From the NCBI RefSeq assembly GCF_017115105.1, contig NZ_JABXKH010000046.1:1-64000 (forward strand): 64,000 nt of DNA, given 5' to 3'. Positions within the stretch are counted from its first letter, which is position 1, and each line of letters begins with the position of its first letter. Below are positions 9,169 to 18,847 of the stretch, piece by piece. The translations under genes were made by a program, and so were the position numbers. The DNA comes from Nostoc sp. NMS2 (lineage in GTDB: Bacteria > Cyanobacteriota > Cyanobacteriia > Cyanobacteriales > Nostocaceae). Under the pieces are notes generated by a model, which saw only the letters and a list, made by a program, of their open reading frames with translations, did not search any database and was not told the DNA's origin.

Positions 9169-10443
9169 ATGAAAGATTCATTTACCAAAACAGCAGAATT
9201 GCTTCGCCAAAATTTACAAAAGTATTTGCGATCGCTGAATAATTGGTTTTTCGATACGCCAGAAAGGGCACTTTTAGAAGCTCAACAAGCCGCTCAGAGA
9301 ATTAAAAACATCGAAATAGAACATTTTGAAGGTAAAAAAATATCTTCAGAATCAGGAAAATATACTAAAACCGCGATGTCTTATTGGCAAGTCTACCTTG
9401 ATAAAAATTTAACTATTATCAAGTTCAGGCTGGCAGAATTTCAACTTAGTCGGGGAATTATCAATATCTCTAATTCTGTTTTATTAGAAAAGCTGAAGGT
9501 GATTGATGAAGTTGTAGAGAAATATGCTATCAAAGATGAACTGATTAGCAACAGTGAGTTATTGTCAAATTATGAACCACCAAAAATTAATCAGACCAAA
9601 ATCAATAAACAACCAGGATCATATAATATTAAACGTCTGCCTCCAAATCAAAACACCAGAGTTTTACCTGGGTCTATTGGCAGAACTATTAATAGAATTA
9701 AAGGAGATTTTTCCCCACAGGGAGAAGAAGAATTTGTCAGAAATTACCGAATTTCTCAAAATAGAACAAGAATTGGTGTAAAATTTTTGCTCACTTTAAT
9801 GATTGTTCCTCTTTTGACTCAGATTTTATCTAAAGAATTCTTAGTAACTTCCATATTAGAAAAGACTAGAGGAGAAAATACATCTCAAATTTTCATCAAT
9901 TCTGACATGGAAAAAGAAGCTCTCCATGAATTATCTAATTTTCAACACAATTTGAGATTTGAATCTTTATTAAATCATGCACCAGCACTTTCTCCAGAGG
10001 TAATTAAAGAAAAAGTAAAGGACAAAGCAATTGAGATAGCTGAGGAATTTAATATAAAAACTAAGAGTGCTGTTAGTAATGTTTTTGCTGACTTGATATC
10101 ATTAATTTCTTTTAGTATGATTATCGTTTTTAGCAAAAGAGAAATTGTGATTGTGAAGTCTTTTATAGATAATATAGTTTATGGATTGAGCGATAGTGCT
10201 AAGGCTTTTATAATTATTCTCTTTACAGATATATTCGTAGGATTTCACTCACCAGATGGCTGGGAGGTTCTTCTGGAAGGATTCGCTGAACATTTAGGTT
10301 TACAAGCTAGTAGAAATGCAATATTTTTATTTATTGCGACATTCCCTGTAATTTTAAACACTATCTTTAAGTACTGGATATTCCGTTATCTGAGTCGCTT
10401 ATCTCCATCGGCATTAGCTACATTAAAAGAGATGGACGAGTAA
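9169..10443 (+). CDS. pxcA: Proton extrusion protein PxcA (CemA family)
   Basis: 424 residues, matching PxcA/CotA of cyanobacteria and plastid CemA in its C-terminal half. The N-terminal ~200 residues are soluble and charged. Four membrane segments follow: FLLTLMIVPLLTQIL, DLISLISFSMIIVF, FIIILFTDIFVGF and IFLFIATFPVILNTIF. The protein is needed for light-induced proton efflux and acts in the cytoplasmic membrane. The DNA is more AT-rich than its neighbours. No Shine-Dalgarno sequence is seen; a palindrome lies just before the start. Confidence 0.88.
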   Translation: MKDSFTKTAELLRQNLQKYLRSLNNWFFDTPERALLEAQQAAQRIKNIEIEHFEGKKISSESGKYTKTAMSYWQVYLDKNLTIIKFRLAEFQLSRGIINISNSVLLEKLKVIDEVVEKYAIKDELISNSELLSNYEPPKINQTKINKQPGSYNIKRLPPNQNTRVLPGSIGRTINRIKGDFSPQGEEEFVRNYRISQNRTRIGVKFLLTLMIVPLLTQILSKEFLVTSILEKTRGENTSQIFINSDMEKEALHELSNFQHNLRFESLLNHAPALSPEVIKEKVKDKAIEIAEEFNIKTKSAVSNVFADLISLISFSMIIVFSKREIVIVKSFIDNIVYGLSDSAKAFIIILFTDIFVGFHSPDGWEVLLEGFAEHLGLQASRNAIFLFIATFPVILNTIFKYWIFRYLSRLSPSALATLKEMDE

Positions 10444-10528
10444 TTTATAATTCATAATTATATTATTTTGACGCATTTTTCTGATGATTCGTTAGGCTAT
10501 GTATATCCTGGTTCTTCTGAAGCGTACT

Positions 10529-11005
10529 ATGGATTTTGAAAGTAAAGCCAATGCCCCAACTTCCACAGACAATATAGAGTTTGCTCAACAAACTACTAGT
10601 CGTAAGCCATTGCAATTGCTGCGAGATACCGAGGCTTTACTACGCCGCCCAACTGTAGCAACACTGTCGCCGATTTTGCCACCAAAACTGAGCAATAAAT
10701 TCCAAGCAACCTCATCTTTGGCAGATGACTCCTTTAAGGAATTGGCAGAAATTGACCTAGACACTATTAGTGATTTTGAACTGCGACCTGTAAGAATTCG
10801 TGTTGGCTTAAGCTTTGTTGGTTTTGGGGCGCTGATGATATTAGTGCTACTACTGTACTTGAACACGTTGCATCCAGAACTCAGCACTAGTGAGCAGATT
10901 CGGCAATACTGGTATCAATATATTTGGTTTGTTAGTTTGGGTGTTGCGGGGATGTTTATGTTGGGCCGAGAAGCGATGCGTCCTATGCCAAAGCGACGGA
11001 AATAA
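10529..11005 (+). CDS. Small two-helix membrane protein, unknown
   Basis: 158 residues from ATG 10529; an ATG at 10499 would add ten. The first ~90 residues are soluble and polar. They are followed by two membrane helices (VGLSFVGFGALMILVLLLYL and YIWFVSLGVAGMFMLG) and a basic C-terminus (MRPMPKRRK). It lies 85 bases after pxcA on the same strand. I do not recognise a family beyond a cyanobacterial-type membrane protein. Confidence 0.6.
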   Translation: MDFESKANAPTSTDNIEFAQQTTSRKPLQLLRDTEALLRRPTVATLSPILPPKLSNKFQATSSLADDSFKELAEIDLDTISDFELRPVRIRVGLSFVGFGALMILVLLLYLNTLHPELSTSEQIRQYWYQYIWFVSLGVAGMFMLGREAMRPMPKRRK

Positions 11006-11120
11006 TTCGTAATTCGTAATTCGTAATAGAGCCTCCGGCACGCTCCGCGTTAAGCGTTCGCGTAGCGTCTCGTTCGCGCAGCGTCTCCGATAGGAGAAGA
11101 GAAGCTATGCCGCAGGCTTT
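11004..11120. repeat. ATTCGTA heptamers and a GC-rich CGTAGCG repeat
   Basis: Three AATTCGT units are followed by the dispersed element GCCTCCGGCACGCTCCGCG...GCAGCGTCTCC, with many short inverted arms. A relative is at 35024-35125. No gene is seen between 11006 and 11405. Confidence 0.6.
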
Positions 11121-11128
11121 ACGTAATT

Positions 11129-11174
11129 AAGTTTTGTAATGGGGATTTAACCCCAACACAAAACTTGCTTTTTT
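11129..11174 (+). terminator. Hairpin with T tract
   Basis: The stem AAGTTTTGT...ACAAAACTT encloses GGGG/CCCC pairing and is followed by GCTTTTTT. It may end transcription from the pxcA side. Confidence 0.5.
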
Positions 11175-11405
11175 ATTGAACCGGGGGACTTAAACCCACG
11201 GAACTAGTTAAATTATGAGGGGTATTTAAAATAGCCACAAAACTTGCCGATGATGGATAGGGATACTTAACTCCTCAAAATTGGTTAAAAGTTATGAATT
11301 TGGAATCAAAATTTTATTTATTTAATTAAGAAATTATAACTTTCAGAAATTAGCACTTTATAATATGCTTCGGTATAAACAGCCGCTAAGAAAGAAATTT
11401 TATAT

Positions 11406-12311
11406 ATGAATTACGATGCTTTCATTGTTCCACCAGGTTCAAAGATTTCTCTGAAAAAAAACTACGATCCAGCTTATAAAACTGATTTTGATCAAAAAGC
11501 TGATGCTGCAAACAGATTGCAGACAGATATTGAGCGATTAGCCAATTACCAAAATATTCTCTATGCTCAAAACACCTATGCCTTGCTGATTATTTTTCAG
11601 GCAATGGATGCAGCTGGTAAAGATAGCACAATTAAACACGTGACCTCTGGGGTGAATCCGCAAGGATTTCAAGTGTTTAGTTTTAAGGGGCCCAGTACGG
11701 AAGAATTAGACCATGACTACCTGTGGCGAACAATGAAGGCTTTGCCAGAAAGAGGTCGAATTGGGATATTCAACCGCTCATATTATGAAGAAGCGCTAGT
11801 GGTTCGTGTCCATCCAGAAATGTTAAAAAAGCAACAACTTCCTCATTTTCCTAATGGAAATAAGATATGGAAGCAACGCTTTGAAGAAATTAATAATTTT
11901 GAAAAATATTTAGTAGACAATGGTGTGATAATTTTGAAGTTCTTTCTCAATGTTTCTAAATTGGAGCAGAAAAAACGTTTTTTAGAACGGATTGAATCTC
12001 CTGAAAAAAATTGGAAGTTTTCAGATAGCGATGTCAAAGAAAGAGCTTTTTGGGATGATTATATGAATGCTTATGAAGAGGTTTTCAACAACACTAGTAC
12101 AAAATCGGCCCCTTGGTATATTATTCCTGCCGATCGCAAATGGTTTACACGTCTGGTAGTCGCCAATATCATCTGCACAAAATTAGAAGAGCTAAATCTA
12201 CAATACCCGACGGTTAGTGATGAACATAGGCAGCAACTTTTGGAGGCAAAACGCATTTTAGATCAAGAAGATGAACAGATGATTATAACAGATAAAGGAA
12301 AAAAAAAGTAA
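11406..12311 (+). CDS. Polyphosphate kinase 2 family nucleotide phosphotransferase
   Basis: 301 residues with the PPK2 core: Walker [13 protein letters not shown] (64-75), a lid region, and the Walker B-like [17 protein letters not shown] (122-138). PPK2 enzymes use polyphosphate to phosphorylate nucleoside mono- or diphosphates (or the reverse); which class this is cannot be fixed by eye. The enzyme is soluble, and length is normal for a single-domain PPK2. It stands alone, with about 400 bases of repeat-bearing DNA upstream. Confidence 0.88.
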   Translation: MNYDAFIVPPGSKISLKKNYDPAYKTDFDQKADAANRLQTDIERLANYQNILYAQNTYALLIIFQAMDAAGKDSTIKHVTSGVNPQGFQVFSFKGPSTEELDHDYLWRTMKALPERGRIGIFNRSYYEEALVVRVHPEMLKKQQLPHFPNGNKIWKQRFEEINNFEKYLVDNGVIILKFFLNVSKLEQKKRFLERIESPEKNWKFSDSDVKERAFWDDYMNAYEEVFNNTSTKSAPWYIIPADRKWFTRLVVANIICTKLEELNLQYPTVSDEHRQQLLEAKRILDQEDEQMIITDKGKKK

Positions 12312-12420
12312 ATTAGTTTAAATATACTGTACAATTTATATAAATGAAGATGAGCAATTGTAAATTGATTAATGTTCTCTGTAACTAATAAGTTTGGTTG
12401 GTACTGACAGCCAAAAAATC

Positions 12421-13047
12421 ATGATTCAGATGGCAGAAGATGCCAATAACGCTCCACCTCGCTTTGCTAATGCTGCCTTTGATATTGTAGCGATCGCAGC
12501 GTCAGCAGGTGGTCTGACTGCTCTAATTAAAGTGCTATCGACTCTAAGAGCAGAATTTCCAGCCGCGATCGCCATTGTGCAACACATCTCTCCTGAACAT
12601 CCGTCATTCATGGCAGAAATTCTCAGTCGGCGCACGGATATTACCGTCAAGCAGGCAGAGGAGGGAGATTGCCTTACATCAGGAACAGCTTACATTGCTC
12701 CACCCAATCGTCACTTGTTGGTTAACAATGACGGCACGCTTTCCTTATCACAATCGAAATTAGTACATTTTTTACGTCCTTCGGCTGACTTATTATTTGA
12801 ATCGGTTGCAGCCACTTACAAAGAAAGAGCGATCGCCATTGTGCTAACTGGAACAGGTAGCGACGGCGCGATGGGAGTAGAAGCAATCAAAAAAATGGGT
12901 GGTACTGTCATTGTCCAAGACGTAAAAACCGCCGAATTTGCCGGCATGCCTTCAGCTGCGATTCAAACTGGCAACGTAGATTTTATTCTCCCCCTAGATG
13001 AAATCTCCAGCGCTCTGGTGACTTTAGTCATGGGAGAATGTAACTAA
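12421..13047 (+). CDS. CheB-type protein-glutamate methylesterase domain
   Basis: 208 residues from ATG 12421 (a TTG at 12394 would add nine). It has the CheB catalytic set: Ser28 in AASAGG, His55 in VQHISP, and Asp148 in TGTGSDGAMG. There is no receiver domain, so it is not the classical two-domain chemotaxis CheB. It precedes a CheR-type protein by 500 bases. In many bacteria these domains are fused with PAS and histidine kinase domains in one polypeptide; here they are separate genes. Its target is unknown. Confidence 0.85.
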   Translation: MIQMAEDANNAPPRFANAAFDIVAIAASAGGLTALIKVLSTLRAEFPAAIAIVQHISPEHPSFMAEILSRRTDITVKQAEEGDCLTSGTAYIAPPNRHLLVNNDGTLSLSQSKLVHFLRPSADLLFESVAATYKERAIAIVLTGTGSDGAMGVEAIKKMGGTVIVQDVKTAEFAGMPSAAIQTGNVDFILPLDEISSALVTLVMGECN

Positions 13048-13114
13048 GATAAGAATTAAGGGGCAGAGGAAATAGATTTTGGAATAACAAATGAGTCTTT
13101 GATACTCATTAATA

Positions 13115-13349
13115 AAGCTTAAAACCCAATACGCTTGGGTTAAGGATAATCGTAATAGCACGTCAACCTTAAAACATTGGAAGTCGCAAACAAAACTATT
13201 TTATGATTACTCAACCCAACAAATTAAGCTTACCGCGCTAGTAGGTTGGGTTGAACGAAGTGAAACCCAACAATTAACGCTTGATGTTGGGTTTCGTTCC
13301 TCAACCCAACCTACGCAGGTTAAGGTTTTTATGGCTAACTGAACCGTAT
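13115..13349. repeat. Inverted-repeat element between cheB-like and cheR-like genes
   Basis: The left edge CCAATACGCTTGGGTTAAGG resembles the inverted right edge (CCAATACGGTTCAGTTAGCC read on the minus strand at 13349-13330). Inside, 13225-13318 holds AGGTTGGGTTGAACGAAGTG against a near reverse complement, giving a long hairpin. The right edge matches the terminal repeat of the element at 43827-43932. No target duplication is evident. No gene is seen in 13048-13548. Confidence 0.5.
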
Positions 13350-13548
13350 TGGCTGAGAACTCCTTTAATAAGTCTTTGATAGTCGTAGACAAGTATAAAA
13401 GTTTTACTCTTATCCCCCCTATCTCCCAATACTGCGTAGGTTTTGAGTCGATCCCCCGTTTTGGTTTTATACAAACTTGTGTAGGGACTAAGGGGGATCT
13501 CTGATGACTATGCGCCAAAGTATTGCCCTATCCCCTACGCCATAGCTT

Positions 13549-15444
13549 ATGACTTCCGCAGAAAGAGATCCCAAATTTGAAAATATACTGATTTATCTCA
13601 GACAAAGCCGGGGATTTGATTTTACAGGCTATAAGCGATCAACTTTGATGCGTCGAGTTCGCAAGCGGATGCAGTTATTAACTATAGAAAACTTTGAAGA
13701 GTATTTAGACTACCTAGAAGTTGATCCAGAAGAATTCAATTATCTTTTCAACACTATCTTAATTAACGTCACCGCTTTTTTTCGAGATTCATCAGCTTGG
13801 GAATACCTAGCAGAGCAAATACTGCCTAATCTAATTAAAAATAAAAAAACTTCTGACCAAATACGCATTTGGAGTGCTGGCTGTGCTTCTGGGGAAGAAG
13901 CTTACACTTTAGCAATGTTGATGTCTGAAATATTGGGACCAGAGGAATTTCGCCAACGGGTGAAAATCTACGCCACAGATGTAGATGAAGATGCTCTCAA
14001 TCAAGCTCGTCAAGCCATGTATTCAGCCAAAGATGTCCAGGCAGTATCAGATGAACTGCGGCAGAAATACTTTGAGATTGTCGGTAATCGCTATGTCTTC
14101 CGTCAAGACTTGCGACGCTCAGTGATTTTTGGTCGTCACGATCTGCTTCAAGATGCGCCCATTTCGCGCTTAGATTTGCTGGTTAGTCGCAATACATTAA
14201 TGTATTTTAATTCTGAGACTCAAGCACGAATTCTAGCCCGATTTCATTTTGCCTTAAATGATAATGGCTATCTGTTTTTAGGGAAAGCAGAGATGCTATT
14301 GATGCATTCTAGTCTGTTTACCCCAATAGACTTAAAAAACCGGATATTTACTAAAGTATCGTCGGTGAATATACGCGATCGCCTTCTAGTTATGGCAAAT
14401 TCAGTAGATGACGAATCTAGCAGCCGTGTGTCTCGACATTTGCGGCTGCGAGACATGGGTTTCGACACATCACCAATCGCCCAAGTAGTCATTGATATCA
14501 ATGGCGCTTTGGTACTGGTGAACGAGCAGGCGCGGACTTTGTTTACCCTTTCCCCTAAAGATTTAGCTCGTCCTTTCCAGGATCTAGAACTTTCCTATCG
14601 ACCGGTTGAATTGCGATCGCTAATTGAACGTGCTTATACTGAACGCCGCCCAATTACCCTAACAAATGTAGAGCGCTATTTGTCTAACACAGAAACCCAA
14701 TATTTGGATGTGCGAATTACGCCTTTGCCAGAAACAGACACCAGCTTTTTAGGTGTTAGCATCGCCTTTCATGATGTCACCCGTTACATTAAACTCCAAG
14801 ATGCCTTGCAACGCTCCCAACAGGAATTAGAAACCACTAACGAAGAACTCCAATCTACCAATGAAGAATTAGAAACCACTAACGAAGAACTTCAATCTAC
14901 CAATGAAGAATTAGAAACTACCAACGAAGAACTCCAATCTACTAATGAAGAATTGGAGACGATGAATGAAGAACTCCAATCTACTAATGAAGAATTACAG
15001 ACAATTAATAACGAACTAAGTGAACGCACCACAGAACTTAATCGTACAAACATTTTCCTAATCTCTATTCTCAGAAGTCTCCAAACTGGAATAGTGGTAA
15101 TTGACGGCAGTTTTAACATCTTAATTTGGAATTACATGGTAGAGGATTTATGGGGACTGCGAACTAATGAAGTTCTAGGAAAGTCTATCTTCAGCCTAGA
15201 TATTGGGCTACCTGTTGAGCAGTTGCGATCGCCCATTCGCGACTCCCTATCTGGTAAAAAACAATTTCAAGAAATGATCCTTGATGCTACCAATCGTCGA
15301 GGCAGGCAAATAAAATGTTACTTGGCAATCACTCCGTTGCTTGGCATAGAAATACAAGGAGCAGTTTTGATGATGGCAGATGTAGAGAGAGTCCATAGTA
15401 TGATTTCTAATCAAGAAATGGAGGAACGGCGGCAGCAGGAATGA
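13549..15444 (+). CDS. CheR-type methyltransferase with coiled coil and PAS domains
   Basis: 631 residues. The N-terminal CheR helical region and SAM-binding Rossmann fold (IWSAGCASGEEAYTLAM, about 107-123) are followed by a PAS-like region (about 305-420). Next is a coiled coil of tandem TNEELQS/TNEELET units (about 426-483) and a second PAS domain (about 500-615). There is no histidine kinase domain after the PAS. The layout matches the CheB-CheR-PAS multidomain signalling proteins of cyanobacteria, minus CheB (the preceding gene) and the kinase. The coil is encoded by near-exact 42-base DNA repeats at 14826-14998. It may sense a signal and transfer methyl groups to an unknown glutamate target. 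Confidence 0.83.
   Translation: MTSAERDPKFENILIYLRQSRGFDFTGYKRSTLMRRVRKRMQLLTIENFEEYLDYLEVDPEEFNYLFNTILINVTAFFRDSSAWEYLAEQILPNLIKNKKTSDQIRIWSAGCASGEEAYTLAMLMSEILGPEEFRQRVKIYATDVDEDALNQARQAMYSAKDVQAVSDELRQKYFEIVGNRYVFRQDLRRSVIFGRHDLLQDAPISRLDLLVSRNTLMYFNSETQARILARFHFALNDNGYLFLGKAEMLLMHSSLFTPIDLKNRIFTKVSSVNIRDRLLVMANSVDDESSSRVSRHLRLRDMGFDTSPIAQVVIDINGALVLVNEQARTLFTLSPKDLARPFQDLELSYRPVELRSLIERAYTERRPITLTNVERYLSNTETQYLDVRITPLPETDTSFLGVSIAFHDVTRYIKLQDALQRSQQELETTNEELQSTNEELETTNEELQSTNEELETTNEELQSTNEELETMNEELQSTNEELQTINNELSERTTELNRTNIFLISILRSLQTGIVVIDGSFNILIWNYMVEDLWGLRTNEVLGKSIFSLDIGLPVEQLRSPIRDSLSGKKQFQEMILDATNRRGRQIKCYLAITPLLGIEIQGAVLMMADVERVHSMISNQEMEERRQQE
14826..14998 (+). repeat. 42-base tandem repeats encoding a coiled coil
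   Basis: Four near-identical 42-base units encode the 14-residue period ETTNEELQSTNEEL within the cheR-like gene. Their reading frame and heptad-compatible length show protein-level selection. This is not a CRISPR array. Confidence 0.85.
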
Positions 15445-15530
15445 AAAAGGTAGGGGGCAGGGGGAGAAAAAACTTGATTTTCTGAGGAGAAACCCCGCAA
15501 AGTTTCTTTGGTGGACTATTAGTTTAAACT

Positions 15531-16169
15531 ATGAAAAAATCCAAAATCCAAAATCCAAAATTGATTGACCCTGTGCTTACTCAGTTACCAACTATCAACG
15601 CCCTGAAACAGCCCACTAGTTCTGCTTGGGTTGAACAAGCGATCGCTAACTTAGACATCATCTTACTCGACCACTCCCACTGTGAACGCAAAGCAGCAGG
15701 TGTGGCTTTGAATATGATGTTTCGCTACCCTTCCAATACTAAAATGGTGCGGGAACTAACTGCGATCGCCCGCGAGGAACTAGAACACTTTGAGCTAGTT
15801 AACCAATGGTTAGAACGTCGGAATATTCCCTTAGCCCCCTTACCGCCACCTCCTTACGGCGCAGGTTTAAAAGCTAAAGTTCGCCCGAAAGAACCTGAAC
15901 GATTTCTAGATTCCTTACTAGTCACTGGTTTAATTGAAGCTCGTTCTCACGAACGCCTCGGACTATTAGCTGCTCACTGTCCAGAGCCAGAGTTAGCAAA
16001 ATTTTATCGGGGGCTAATGGCATCTGAAGCGCGTCACTACGGTATATATTGGGTTTTAGCTGCTACTTATTTCGACAGAGAAATTGTCATGCAACGGCTT
16101 GATGAATTAGCAATTGTCGAAAGCGAGTTGCTGGCGACTTTGCACTCAGAACCTAGAATTCACAGTTAG
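15531..16169 (+). CDS. miaE: tRNA-(ms2io6A37) hydroxylase
   Basis: 212 residues of the MiaE family, a non-haem diiron enzyme that hydroxylates the isopentenyl group on 2-methylthio-N6-isopentenyladenosine 37 of tRNAs. Diiron ligand motifs are visible: Glu52 (CERKA), EELEHF (82-87), EARSHER (136-142) and SEARHY (165-170). The first dozen codons (MKKSKIQNPKLI) are built from a CCAAAAT heptamer repeat, so the native N-terminus may once have been shorter. The gene ends 18 bases before a VOC-family gene, suggesting an operon. Confidence 0.88.
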   Translation: MKKSKIQNPKLIDPVLTQLPTINALKQPTSSAWVEQAIANLDIILLDHSHCERKAAGVALNMMFRYPSNTKMVRELTAIAREELEHFELVNQWLERRNIPLAPLPPPPYGAGLKAKVRPKEPERFLDSLLVTGLIEARSHERLGLLAAHCPEPELAKFYRGLMASEARHYGIYWVLAATYFDREIVMQRLDELAIVESELLATLHSEPRIHS

Positions 16170-16187
16170 TAGACTAACCCAACAGAT

Positions 16188-16592
16188 ATGAAGCTTCAGC
16201 TAACACACCTGAGACTGCTTGTCTCCAACTACAAAGATTCTTTTCTGTTCTACCGGGATCTGCTGAAATTTGATGTCGATTGGGGCGATGAAGATAGCGG
16301 ATATGCTGAGTTGAATACCGGATATCTCAAGCTCGGTTTGTTTAAAAAAGAATTAATGGCTGAAGTAGTTCCAAGAATAGAACAGCCTTCTTATGTTGCC
16401 AATCGAGATAAAACAGTCTTGATTTTTGCAGTCGATAACGTGGATGAAGTTTATGAGAGAGTAAAAAATCAGAATGCGATCGTTGTGACTGAACCACAAG
16501 ATCGCTCAGACTGGGGAATCCGCACCGCTCATTTTCGCGATCCTGATGGCAATCTCATCGAAATTTACAGCAATCTAGGAATTGTCAGTTAA
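16188..16592 (+). CDS. VOC (glyoxalase/bleomycin resistance) family protein
   Basis: 134 residues, a single vicinal-oxygen-chelate module pair. It starts with LTHLRLLVSNYKDSFLFYRD and ends HFRDPDGNLIEIYSN, the usual metal-binding end. The substrate is not predictable; VOC proteins include glyoxalase I, dioxygenases and drug-binding proteins. It follows miaE by 18 bases on the same strand. No signal peptide. Confidence 0.8.
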   Translation: MKLQLTHLRLLVSNYKDSFLFYRDLLKFDVDWGDEDSGYAELNTGYLKLGLFKKELMAEVVPRIEQPSYVANRDKTVLIFAVDNVDEVYERVKNQNAIVVTEPQDRSDWGIRTAHFRDPDGNLIEIYSNLGIVS

Positions 16593-16861
16593 AATTTGGC
16601 TGTCAAAAACTATCCAATATCTGAACTACCAATTTGGCTATAAAACCAAGCTTAGTCGTAAAATTAGTGTCAGCGATCGCTACTATATCGCTGAATTATC
16701 CTTGCTAAAGAGGCAAGGGGAGGGGAATTATCTTCCCTTTCTCTTATCCCTTTATTGACACCTTGAGATTATCGTTTGAAATGAACTCTGCAAGAATTGC
16801 TATTTGCTGGGTAAATTGGGATATAGAACCAGAAAATTTTCTGTGTAAACTTGACCAGCAG

Positions 16862-17359
16862 ATGGTAATGAAAAACTATTATCAAGATTTTATAATTCGT
16901 GATTGGGTCGCAAGCGATCGCACAAGAGCCGCAGAAGTCATCAGTTATGTATTATCAGAATACGGTCTGGGTTGGGAACCCAACGGCGCTGACCGAGATG
17001 TGCTGCGAGTCGAGGAATGTTATTTAGCTACTGGGGGAGAGTTTTGGGTAATTGAACACCAAAGCCAGTTAGTAGGAACTGGGGCATACTACCCCATACA
17101 TCGGGGTGAAAAAGCTGTAGAAATCCGCAAAATGTATCTTTTGCCCAGCATCAGGGGTTTGGGATTAGGGAAATATTTGTTACAACAGCTAGAAGCAGCG
17201 ATCGCAGAGCGTGGTTTTGGGCAAATTTGGATTGAAACCGCCAGTGTTTTGGTGGAAGCAGTCAAGCTGTATGAAAGCAATGGCTATACTCCAGCAACGG
17301 GAGTAGAAACAACACGCTGCGATCGCGTGTATTTTAAGTCATTGGTCATTGGTCATTAG
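16862..17359 (+). CDS. GNAT family N-acetyltransferase
   Basis: 165 residues from ATG 16862; upstream in-frame starts exist but add sequence without family character. The acetyl-CoA motif is EIRKMYLLPSIRGLGLGKYL, with the R-G-L-G-L-G pyrophosphate loop. A C-terminal strand and helix follow (WIETASVLVEAVKLYESNGY). The acceptor substrate is unknown. The last residues (SLVIGH) and the stop codon are encoded by the GTCATTG heptamer repeat that continues downstream, so the original C-terminus may have been altered. Confidence 0.8.
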   Translation: MVMKNYYQDFIIRDWVASDRTRAAEVISYVLSEYGLGWEPNGADRDVLRVEECYLATGGEFWVIEHQSQLVGTGAYYPIHRGEKAVEIRKMYLLPSIRGLGLGKYLLQQLEAAIAERGFGQIWIETASVLVEAVKLYESNGYTPATGVETTRCDRVYFKSLVIGH

Positions 17360-17450
17360 TCATTGGTCACTTGTACTGAGCGTAGTCGAAGTATTGGTCA
17401 TTAGCTAAGAACAAATGACAAAGGACAAAGGACAAATGACAAAGGAAAAT
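17339..17450. repeat. ATTGGTC / ACAAATG heptamer repeats
   Basis: Runs of CATTGGT and GGACAAA/TGACAAA units span the end of the GNAT gene to the start of comF, broken by the inverted CTTGTACTGAGCGTAGTCGA repeat. Confidence 0.8.
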
Positions 17451-17455
17451 TCTAA

Positions 17456-18133
17456 ATGCACACTTGGATTAAAAATCTCACAGGCTTACTTAATCTTTTT
17501 CTCCAATCCCATTGCCCCTTATGTCAACGCGCAACTTCTCAAGAATTTTGTCAGAATTGCACCAGACAACTGCAAAAATGTCAACGTAAAGACCCGATTT
17601 CTCTATGGAAAGAGCCAATACCAGTATTTGGCTGGGGGGAGTATGGTGGCCCAGTGAAACGAGCGATCGCAGCGATGAAATACGAAAATCAACCCCAAAT
17701 AGCTCGTCCTTTGGGTCAATGGTTAGGAGAAGCATGGTTATTAAATTCACCGAAGCGAGATAGCCAGCCTGTGGTGGTTCCCATTCCACTCCACCCTAGC
17801 AAGCAAAAGCAACGTAAATATAATCAAGCTGCACTAATAGCACAAAGCTTCTGCGAAATAACTGGATTAAAATTGAAACTAAACGGTCTAGCCAGAGTGC
17901 GAGAAACTGAAGCGCAATTTGGTTTATCGGTATCTAAACGAGAAAAAAACTTAGCTCAAGCTTTTGCTGTTGGGCAAGAATTTTGCGATCGCCCCCCAAA
18001 TGTTCCTGTACTGTTAGTGGACGACATTTATACTACTGGTGCTACTGCCAGGTCTGCTGTGCAAACACTTCGTCAGTATGGAATAGTGGTCTTAGGATTA
18101 GTAGCAGTAGCCACTGCCGTCAAAGACGGATAA
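17456..18133 (+). CDS. comF: ComF family phosphoribosyltransferase-like protein
   Basis: 225 residues. An N-terminal zinc-ribbon-like part (CPLCQRATSQEFCQNC, about 21-36) is followed by a PRPP-binding domain with VLLVDDIYTTGATARSAV (about 180-197). The family includes competence protein ComF/GntX, linked to DNA uptake and repair, and the fold is that of type I phosphoribosyltransferases. The start lies just after an AAAGGA site formed by the heptamer repeat. Expected to be cytoplasmic. Confidence 0.85.
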   Translation: MHTWIKNLTGLLNLFLQSHCPLCQRATSQEFCQNCTRQLQKCQRKDPISLWKEPIPVFGWGEYGGPVKRAIAAMKYENQPQIARPLGQWLGEAWLLNSPKRDSQPVVVPIPLHPSKQKQRKYNQAALIAQSFCEITGLKLKLNGLARVRETEAQFGLSVSKREKNLAQAFAVGQEFCDRPPNVPVLLVDDIYTTGATARSAVQTLRQYGIVVLGLVAVATAVKDG

Positions 18134-18220
18134 ATCCAGAATTAATGGGCTAGATTGAACATATAAGCGCATAAATTGACCGAATTACTCTATTTTTGTG
18201 GAAAAAATTGCTTGAAATGT

Positions 18221-18676
18221 ATGAATAAAGTTTTTGCGGCGGGTTTAAAACAACTCATGATTATTCCTGCCACATTGCTGGCAATAGGCGTAAGTACAAG
18301 CGCCGCTTTTGCCCAAAATAAGTTGTATAGTCCAATACCTTTATCTAACAGTACTGAAGTTAACGATAGCCTCTCAGATAAAGACATTCCCACAGGTCAA
18401 GGTGGGTTTGCTCGTGATTATACTGTGAAGTTACAAAAGGGCGATAATTTAGCAGTTGACCTATCATCTGAAAATTTTGACAGCATCATCACATTGCTGG
18501 CACCTGATGGATCGACTCTGGCAGAAAATGATGATGGCCCTGATGGTAGTAGCAATTCGCTACTATTTACCCGCATCGTAGAGACAGGGAATTATGTGAT
18601 TCGTGTCCGGTCTTTTGGGGAAACTGGGGTTGGGGTTTTTAAACTCAAGGTGACAAAGCTGCAACCGATTAAATGA
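18221..18676 (+). CDS. Exported PPC-domain protein
   Basis: 151 residues from ATG 18221. The signal peptide (LMIIPATLLAIGVSTSAAFA) is followed by a bacterial pre-peptidase C-terminal domain: RDYTVKLQKGDNLAVDLSSE, FDSIITLLAPDGSTLAEND and NYVIRVRSF. This domain usually sits at the C-terminus of secreted peptidases; here it is the whole mature protein. Role unknown. The downstream DNA (18677-18840) is low-complexity repeat. Confidence 0.8.
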   Translation: MNKVFAAGLKQLMIIPATLLAIGVSTSAAFAQNKLYSPIPLSNSTEVNDSLSDKDIPTGQGGFARDYTVKLQKGDNLAVDLSSENFDSIITLLAPDGSTLAENDDGPDGSSNSLLFTRIVETGNYVIRVRSFGETGVGVFKLKVTKLQPIK

Positions 18677-18840
18677 ATTGGGAATTGGGAATTGGGCATT
18701 GGGCATGGAAAAGAGGCAGAGGGGCGGGGGGCAGGGGGAAAACTCTTCTCCCTTGCTCCCCTGCTCCCCTGCTTCCTTGTCTCCCTCATCCCCCGGTTGG
18801 TGAGCGAAGTCGAACCACATCCCCCTCATCTCCCTATTTC
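18677..18840. repeat. GGGAATTG/GGCAGGGG/CTCCCCTG low-complexity repeats
   Basis: GAATTGGGAATTGGGCATTG units, a GGGGCAGGGGG tract and CTGCTCCCC units lie between the PPC gene and cobS. The same kinds recur at 8270-8380, 43130-43190 (inside anmK) and 55917-55970. Confidence 0.75.
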
Positions 18841-18847
18841 CCACATC

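Noticed and set aside
14826-14998. Regular 42-bp repeats as a non-coding array
   Set aside because: They lie in frame in the CheR-type gene and encode a coiled-coil period known for this family.
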